From: Clostridiaceae bacterium
GTDB taxonomy: Bacteria; Bacillota; Clostridia; Oscillospirales; Acutalibacteraceae
Length of the DNA stretch: 29,261 bases
Direction of reading: 5' to 3'
NCBI GenBank assembly: GCA_904501675.1
Contig: CAJGCL010000010.1
Span: 1 to 29,261, forward strand
Positions 25,155 through 29,261 of this stretch are shown here, piece after piece; within the stretch, counting starts at the first letter, position 1; every line of letters starts with the position of its first letter. The notes below the pieces were generated by a model, which did no database searches, had not been told where the DNA came from, and saw only the letters and a program-made list of their open reading frames with translations. A program made the translations under genes and the position numbers.

Positions 25155-27095
25155 ATGAACAACAAGCCTTATTACATTACAACTGCAATTGCATACACAT
25201 CTAGAAAGCCTCATATAGGCAACTCCTATGAAATCGTGCTTTCCGACGCTCTCGCACGCTTCAAACGAATGCAGGGTTACGATGTTTTCTTCCAGACAGG
25301 TACAGACGAGCATGGTCAGAAAATCGAAGAGTATGCTGCTAATGCAGGTATTTCTCCAAAGGAATATGTAGACGGCGTTGCAGGTGAAATCAAGGCAATT
25401 TGCGATTGCCTTAACACAACCTATGATAAATTTATCCGTACAACAGATGCTGACCACGAATTAGCAGTTCAGAAAATCTTCAAAAAGCTTTATGATAAAG
25501 GCGACATTTATAAGAGCGAGTATGAAGGCTGGTACTGCGTACCTTGCGAAAGCTTCTTTACAGACAGTCAGCTTGTAGATGGCAAATGCCCTGACTGCGG
25601 CAGGGAGGTACGCAAAGAGAAGGAAGAAACATATTTCTTCAAATTAAGCAAATATCAGAAACAGCTTGAGGAATATATTGAAGCAAATCCAAACTTCATT
25701 TATCCTGAAAGCCGTAAAAAAGAAATGATAAACAACTTTATCAAGCCTGGTCTTCAGGATTTGTGCGTTTCCCGTTCAACTTTCAAATGGGGCGTGCCTG
25801 TACCATTTGACGATAAACATGTTGTTTACGTTTGGATAGATGCTCTTTCAAACTACATTACAGGTCTCGGTTATGATACAGAGAACAACTCAGAAATGTT
25901 CAATAAATACTGGCCTGCAGATGTTCACATTATCGGTAAGGATATTCTTCGTTTCCACACAATTTACTGGCCAATTATGCTTATGGCTCTTGATATTCCT
26001 CTTCCAAAGCAGGTTTTCGGACATCCATGGCTCCTTTCAGGTAACGATAAGATGAGTAAATCACGCGGTAACGTTATTTATGCAGACGACCTTTGCAACC
26101 GTTTTGGTGTTGACGCTGTAAGATACTACCTTCTTTCAGAAATGCCTCACGCTCAGGATGGTACAATTACCTACGAAACAATTATTGAGCGCTTTAACTC
26201 AGACCTTGCAAATACTCTCGGCAACCTTGTTAACCGTACAGTTGCTATGAATAATAAGTATTTCGATGGTGTTATTCAGTCTCCTGACTGCACAGAGGAT
26301 ATTGACAACGAATTAAAGGAAATGGCTCTCGGAACACTCGGTAAGGTTACAAAGCTTATTGATACCTACAAGGTTTCAGACGCTCTTTCTGAAATATTTG
26401 ACCTTGCAAAGCGTTGCAACAAGTACATTGACGAAACAATGCCTTGGGCACTTGCTAAGGACGAAGAAAAGAAAGCTCGTCTCGGCACAGTTCTTTACAA
26501 TCTTCTTGAAAGCATCCGCTTCATTGCAGTTCTTTTAAAACCATTTATGCCTGAAACAAGCGACAAGATTCTTGAGCAGATTGGCACAGACGTGAATACT
26601 CTCGACTCTCTTGCAGAATTTGGCGCAATAAAAGAAGGTGCAAAGGTTGGCGTTGCCACACCTCTCTTCTCACGCCTTGACGTTGAAAAAACTTTAGCTG
26701 AAATCGAAGCATCTCTTCCTGCAGTTGAAGAAGAAAAGGAAGAAGAGGAAAAAGAAATTATCGGTCTTGCAGAAATTCAGTATGATGATTTTGCAAAGGT
26801 TGAATTAAGAGTTTGCAAGGTGCTTGAATGTCAGCCAATCAAGAAGGCAAAGAAGCTTCTTCAGCTCACACTTGATGACGGCACAAAGGAGCCTCGCACA
26901 GTAGCATCAGGTATTGCAAAATGGTATAAGCCCGAAGACCTTATCGGCAAGAGTGTTATTGTTGTTGCAAATCTTGCTCCGAGAACACTTTGCGGTGTTG
27001 AAAGCCACGGCATGATTCTTGCAGGTGAAATCACAGAAGACGATATTAAGGTTGCTTTTGTTGATGGTCTTCCTGCAGGCACACAGTTAAGCTGA
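25155..27095 (+). CDS. metG: Methionyl-tRNA synthetase
   Basis: 646 residues, charging tRNA-Met. The class Ia core has HIGN (20-23, PHIGNSYE), FQTGTDEHGQKIE, a zinc-type knuckle CVPC...CPDC near 127-148, and KMSKS at 299-303. An alpha-helical anticodon domain follows, then a charged linker (EEEKEEEEKEI) and a C-terminal tRNA-binding OB domain (about 545-646; FAKVELRVCKVLEC, ANLAPRTLCGVESHGMIL), giving the dimeric long form. ATG 25155 follows aaggag. No T-box or SAM riboswitch fits into the 60-bp gap upstream. Confidence 0.97.
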   Translation: MNNKPYYITTAIAYTSRKPHIGNSYEIVLSDALARFKRMQGYDVFFQTGTDEHGQKIEEYAANAGISPKEYVDGVAGEIKAICDCLNTTYDKFIRTTDADHELAVQKIFKKLYDKGDIYKSEYEGWYCVPCESFFTDSQLVDGKCPDCGREVRKEKEETYFFKLSKYQKQLEEYIEANPNFIYPESRKKEMINNFIKPGLQDLCVSRSTFKWGVPVPFDDKHVVYVWIDALSNYITGLGYDTENNSEMFNKYWPADVHIIGKDILRFHTIYWPIMLMALDIPLPKQVFGHPWLLSGNDKMSKSRGNVIYADDLCNRFGVDAVRYYLLSEMPHAQDGTITYETIIERFNSDLANTLGNLVNRTVAMNNKYFDGVIQSPDCTEDIDNELKEMALGTLGKVTKLIDTYKVSDALSEIFDLAKRCNKYIDETMPWALAKDEEKKARLGTVLYNLLESIRFIAVLLKPFMPETSDKILEQIGTDVNTLDSLAEFGAIKEGAKVGVATPLFSRLDVEKTLAEIEASLPAVEEEKEEEEKEIIGLAEIQYDDFAKVELRVCKVLECQPIKKAKKLLQLTLDDGTKEPRTVASGIAKWYKPEDLIGKSVIVVANLAPRTLCGVESHGMILAGEITEDDIKVAFVDGLPAGTQLS

Positions 27096-27108
27096 TTATA
27101 TAATAGCT

Positions 27109-27136
27109 GCCAGTCGCCAGATGCCAGCTGCCAGTG
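27109..27136. repeat. Heptanucleotide tandem repeat (4 x GCCAGNN)
   Basis: Units gccagtc, gccagat, gccagct and gccagtg run in tandem over 28 bp in the metG-tatD gap. Same unit length and copy number as the repeats at 7237-7266, 7457-7486 and 10654-10681. Confidence 0.85.
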
Positions 27137-27181
27137 TTATAACATCAGTTTTAGCATTCTGAATATTTTTAAAATATAATT

Positions 27182-27952
27182 ATGTATAAGAATATATTTG
27201 ATTCACACGCTCACTACACAGATAAAGCGTTTAATATTGACCGCACCGATTTGCTCGGCTCCTTTACGGAGTCGGGCATTTGCGGTGTAATCAACTGCGG
27301 CGCAGATTTAGAAAGCTCAAGAGAATCTGCTACCCTTTCAAATCAGTATGATTTTATGTATTTTGCTTGTGGAATCCACCCTGAAGAGGTTGATAATCTG
27401 CCATCAGATTATCTTGATACCCTCAAAACTCTTTCAAACAATAAAAAATGCGTTGCAATCGGTGAAATAGGTCTTGATTACTATTGGCGTCAGGATAATA
27501 AAGAGCTACAGAAGAAAGTTTTCGTTGAACAAATTCTTCTCGCAAAAGAATTGAATCTACCAATAATAGTTCACTCACGCGACGCTCACGAAGATACTCT
27601 CGCCATTTTAAAAGAACACAAACCCAAAGGTGTACTTCATTGCTTTTCAGGAAGCGTTGAAACTGCTAAAGAAGTTTTAAAGCTTGGTATGTATATAGGT
27701 CTTGGCGGCGCTGTAACCTTTAAAAACGCAAAAAAGCCCGTTGAGGTAGCAGAATTTATCTCTCTCGACAGACTTTTACTCGAAACCGATTGTCCGTACA
27801 TGGCGCCTGTACCAATGCGCGGAAAACGAAATGATTCATCGTATATTCCATATGTTGCAGAAAAAATTGGTGAAGTTAAAGGTGTCGACCCACAGGAAGT
27901 TATCGACGCGGCAACTGAAAATACGAAAAGGTTATTTGAATTATATTTATAA
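27182..27952 (+). CDS. tatD: TatD-family metal-dependent hydrolase/DNase
   Basis: 256 residues. Metal ligands of the amidohydrolase-like barrel are in place: His9 and His11 (DSHAHY), Glu95 (IGEIGLDYY), His131 (IVHSRDA), His153 (LHCFSGS) and Asp203 (LLETDCPY). Members are 3'-5' exonucleases or D-aminoacyl-tRNA deacylases in quality control. Placement after metG is common in Firmicutes. No SD is visible before ATG 27182: the upstream stretch is aaaatataatt. The His motif so close to the N-terminus leaves no room for a later start. Confidence 0.94.
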   Translation: MYKNIFDSHAHYTDKAFNIDRTDLLGSFTESGICGVINCGADLESSRESATLSNQYDFMYFACGIHPEEVDNLPSDYLDTLKTLSNNKKCVAIGEIGLDYYWRQDNKELQKKVFVEQILLAKELNLPIIVHSRDAHEDTLAILKEHKPKGVLHCFSGSVETAKEVLKLGMYIGLGGAVTFKNAKKPVEVAEFISLDRLLLETDCPYMAPVPMRGKRNDSSYIPYVAEKIGEVKGVDPQEVIDAATENTKRLFELYL

Positions 27953-27954
27953 AT

Positions 27955-27999
27955 AATAACAGAAGCAGACTCAGTTTGAATCCGCTTCTGTTATTATTT
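27955..27999. terminator. Bidirectional terminator between tatD and the ATPase gene
   Basis: aataacagaagc (27955-27966) pairs with gcttctgttatt (27984-27995), followed by attttat. The right part of the hairpin is also coding for the last residues of the minus-strand gene. Confidence 0.8.
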
Positions 28000-29062
28000 T
28001 ATCACTTATTTCATTTATCCTCTCAAAATCTGTTGCCTTAATATAATATTCCTCAAGCCTGTCGTGTATATCAAGGGCGAGAGAAAGCTTGCGCACCGCT
28101 TCATCTACAAGCTCTTTTTTTGCCTTTTTCTGAAAGATAATTTTCTCTTTATTCTGTTTATAGCCTTCGCTATCAAAAAATCTTGTAGCGTGCACTCGGC
28201 TTCCGCACTCGTCAATTGATAAATGGTAGCTATTTTCTGTAAAAACGGCTATTTTCAATTCAGGAATTATAATATGCTCAACCTTGAATTCAGGGAAAAG
28301 CGGACAATAGCATTTATAAACATCATAACCCATATTAAGAGCATATTCTCCAATATATTCTGCAATATAGGGCGACACGACAGAAAACTCATCTTTTATA
28401 GTAATAATGTTTTCGCAAAGAGCAACAACGCTATCGTACTGAACTACTATTCCATCAGGAGTTATTCCGCTTAAAAATCTTTTATATTCTTTGCCTCTGC
28501 TCTTGCTCTTTCTCTCGCTTATGAGTCTTTTTCCCAATCTTGTCGCATATCTTTCAACCTTTTCCCTGTCGGTAAAGCCACCGAAAAGAATAATGCTTTG
28601 GGCTTCAATCTGAGAAGCAACAGAAAGATATTCTGATGCAATATTGTGCATACGCTTGTTTTCTTTTGTAAGCTCGCAAATCTCTTCACTGTGGCTTTTT
28701 AAATATTCTTTATTCCACGCTACGCTTAAATCTACTATATGTTCATTAAGTCCCGGTAAGGTCGGGTCAAAATTATGTGGTGCGGTACCATCAAAAATTG
28801 AAAAGTTAAGTTCAGGGGCAATAACTGCATCAAGGGAATTAGGATCTGCGCTGCAATATCCCCTCTCAACAAAATATCCGTCCTTTTCAAGCCTTTCCGC
28901 AACCTTTTTCATAAGTGTTGATTTACCTGTACCGGGCCCACCTTTAAGTATAATATGATTTCCTTTTTTATATGGATCATAAATTTTATTATAAAGCGAG
29001 CAATAGCCATTTTTATTATTGGCACCTAAAAAGAAAGAAACGGGCAAAACTGTTTTTGTCAT
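27971..29062 (-). CDS. P-loop ATPase, PRK06851-like, with a degenerate second half
   Basis: 363 residues of unknown function, resembling the family I know as PRK06851. Walker A is GGPGTGKST (41-49), followed by EKDGYFVERGYCSADPNSLD, IAPELNFSIFDGTAPH (about 81-96) and FDPTLPG. The second half repeats this pattern: GYDVYKCYC, HIIIPELKIAVFTENSYH, but its P-loop position reads KDEFSVVSP, so it should not bind ATP in the usual way. ATG 29062 has a strong SD (aggagggg). No signal peptide or membrane segment. Gene context gives no function; it is divergent from the probable rhaA. Confidence 0.7.
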   Translation of the reverse strand: MTKTVLPVSFFLGANNKNGYCSLYNKIYDPYKKGNHIILKGGPGTGKSTLMKKVAERLEKDGYFVERGYCSADPNSLDAVIAPELNFSIFDGTAPHNFDPTLPGLNEHIVDLSVAWNKEYLKSHSEEICELTKENKRMHNIASEYLSVASQIEAQSIILFGGFTDREKVERYATRLGKRLISERKSKSRGKEYKRFLSGITPDGIVVQYDSVVALCENIITIKDEFSVVSPYIAEYIGEYALNMGYDVYKCYCPLFPEFKVEHIIIPELKIAVFTENSYHLSIDECGSRVHATRFFDSEGYKQNKEKIIFQKKAKKELVDEAVRKLSLALDIHDRLEEYYIKATDFERINEISDKIITEADSN

Positions 29063-29118
29063 AAACTCCCCTCCTACATTTCATAGTATGCAAACTGGTG
29101 TTTTTTGCCACTTGTTCA

Positions 29119-29147
29119 TTGACTTTTAAACCATAAAATACTATACT
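29119..29147 (+). promoter_or_regulatory. Promoter of the gene at the right edge (probable rhaA)
   Basis: -35 TTGACT (29119-29124), 17-bp spacer, -10 TATACT (29142-29147). The start near 29154 would give a leader of about 30 nt with SD ggagg (29172-29176). Confidence 0.75.
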
Positions 29148-29183
29148 AAATGTGTATGGTCTTAATTTACTGGAGGTAATATT

Positions 29184-29261
29184 ATGACAAGATATGAATA
29201 TTCACAAAAAATGTATGAGGCTATGGGCGTTGACACCGAAAAAGCTCTCAATACATTAAAG
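29184..29261 (+). CDS. rhaA: Probable L-rhamnose isomerase, 3'-truncated by window edge
   Basis: Only 26 residues are visible from ATG 29184, 7 bp after ggagg. The segment YEAMGVDTEKALNTLK matches the N-terminal pattern of L-rhamnose isomerases (a helix ending in G-V/I-D-x-E-x-A-L-x-x-L, before the SLHCWQ motif that would lie just outside the window). RhaA converts L-rhamnose to L-rhamnulose. The GH78 rhamnosidase elsewhere in the window makes this plausible. The call rests on little sequence and could change. Confidence 0.55.
   Translation, partial: MTRYEYSQKMYEAMGVDTEKALNTLK

Noticed and set aside
29063..29118. Promoter of the minus-strand P-loop ATPase
   Set aside because: Only weak candidates (TGGCAA with TACTAT) were seen, not good enough to annotate.

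Overview
The window looks like chromosomal DNA of a low-GC, fermentative Clostridia member, probably a gut Oscillospirales/Ruminococcaceae-type anaerobe. This is inferred from pyruvate formate-lyase genes, T-box control of ileS, a YtrA-type GntR/ABC operon, a G5/3D cell-wall protein, several GH2/GH78 glycosidases without signal peptides, and strong SD sites and sigma-A promoters. No phage, transposase, CRISPR array, rRNA or tRNA gene was seen.

Layout. (1) 3-3254 (+): 3' end of pyruvate formate-lyase, a separate small glycyl-radical subunit, the PFL-activating enzyme and a Gfo/Idh/MocA oxidoreductase, ended by a terminator. (2) 3321-7236 (+): GntR regulator, ABC ATPase, nine-helix permease with a large soluble tail, and a small membrane-anchored protein; an inverted repeat overlaps the promoter. 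(3) 7237-7486: a composite repeat region between convergent genes. (4) 16526 down to 7486 (-): GH2 beta-galactosidase, a GNAT-GH78 fusion, then ileS behind a T-box with AUC specifier. (5) 16675-19598 (+): recD2 and comF. (6) 20906 down to 19638 (-): YabE-like DUF348/G5/3D protein with a long structured 5' leader. (7) 21373-27952 (+): cca, a second GH2 enzyme, metG, tatD. (8) 29062 down to 27971 (-): P-loop ATPase with a degenerate second half. (9) 29184-end (+): probable start of L-rhamnose isomerase.

How it fits together. Housekeeping genes (ileS, metG, cca, recD2, comF, tatD) are interleaved with cytoplasmic glycoside degradation (two GH2 enzymes, one GH78 alpha-L-rhamnosidase and perhaps rhaA) and PFL fermentation. 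The items most worth a second look are the GNAT-GH78 fusion, the two-gene PFL, the pseudoknot-capable leader of the 3D-domain gene, and a set of tandem repeats made of exactly four heptanucleotide units, with a different unit at each locus.
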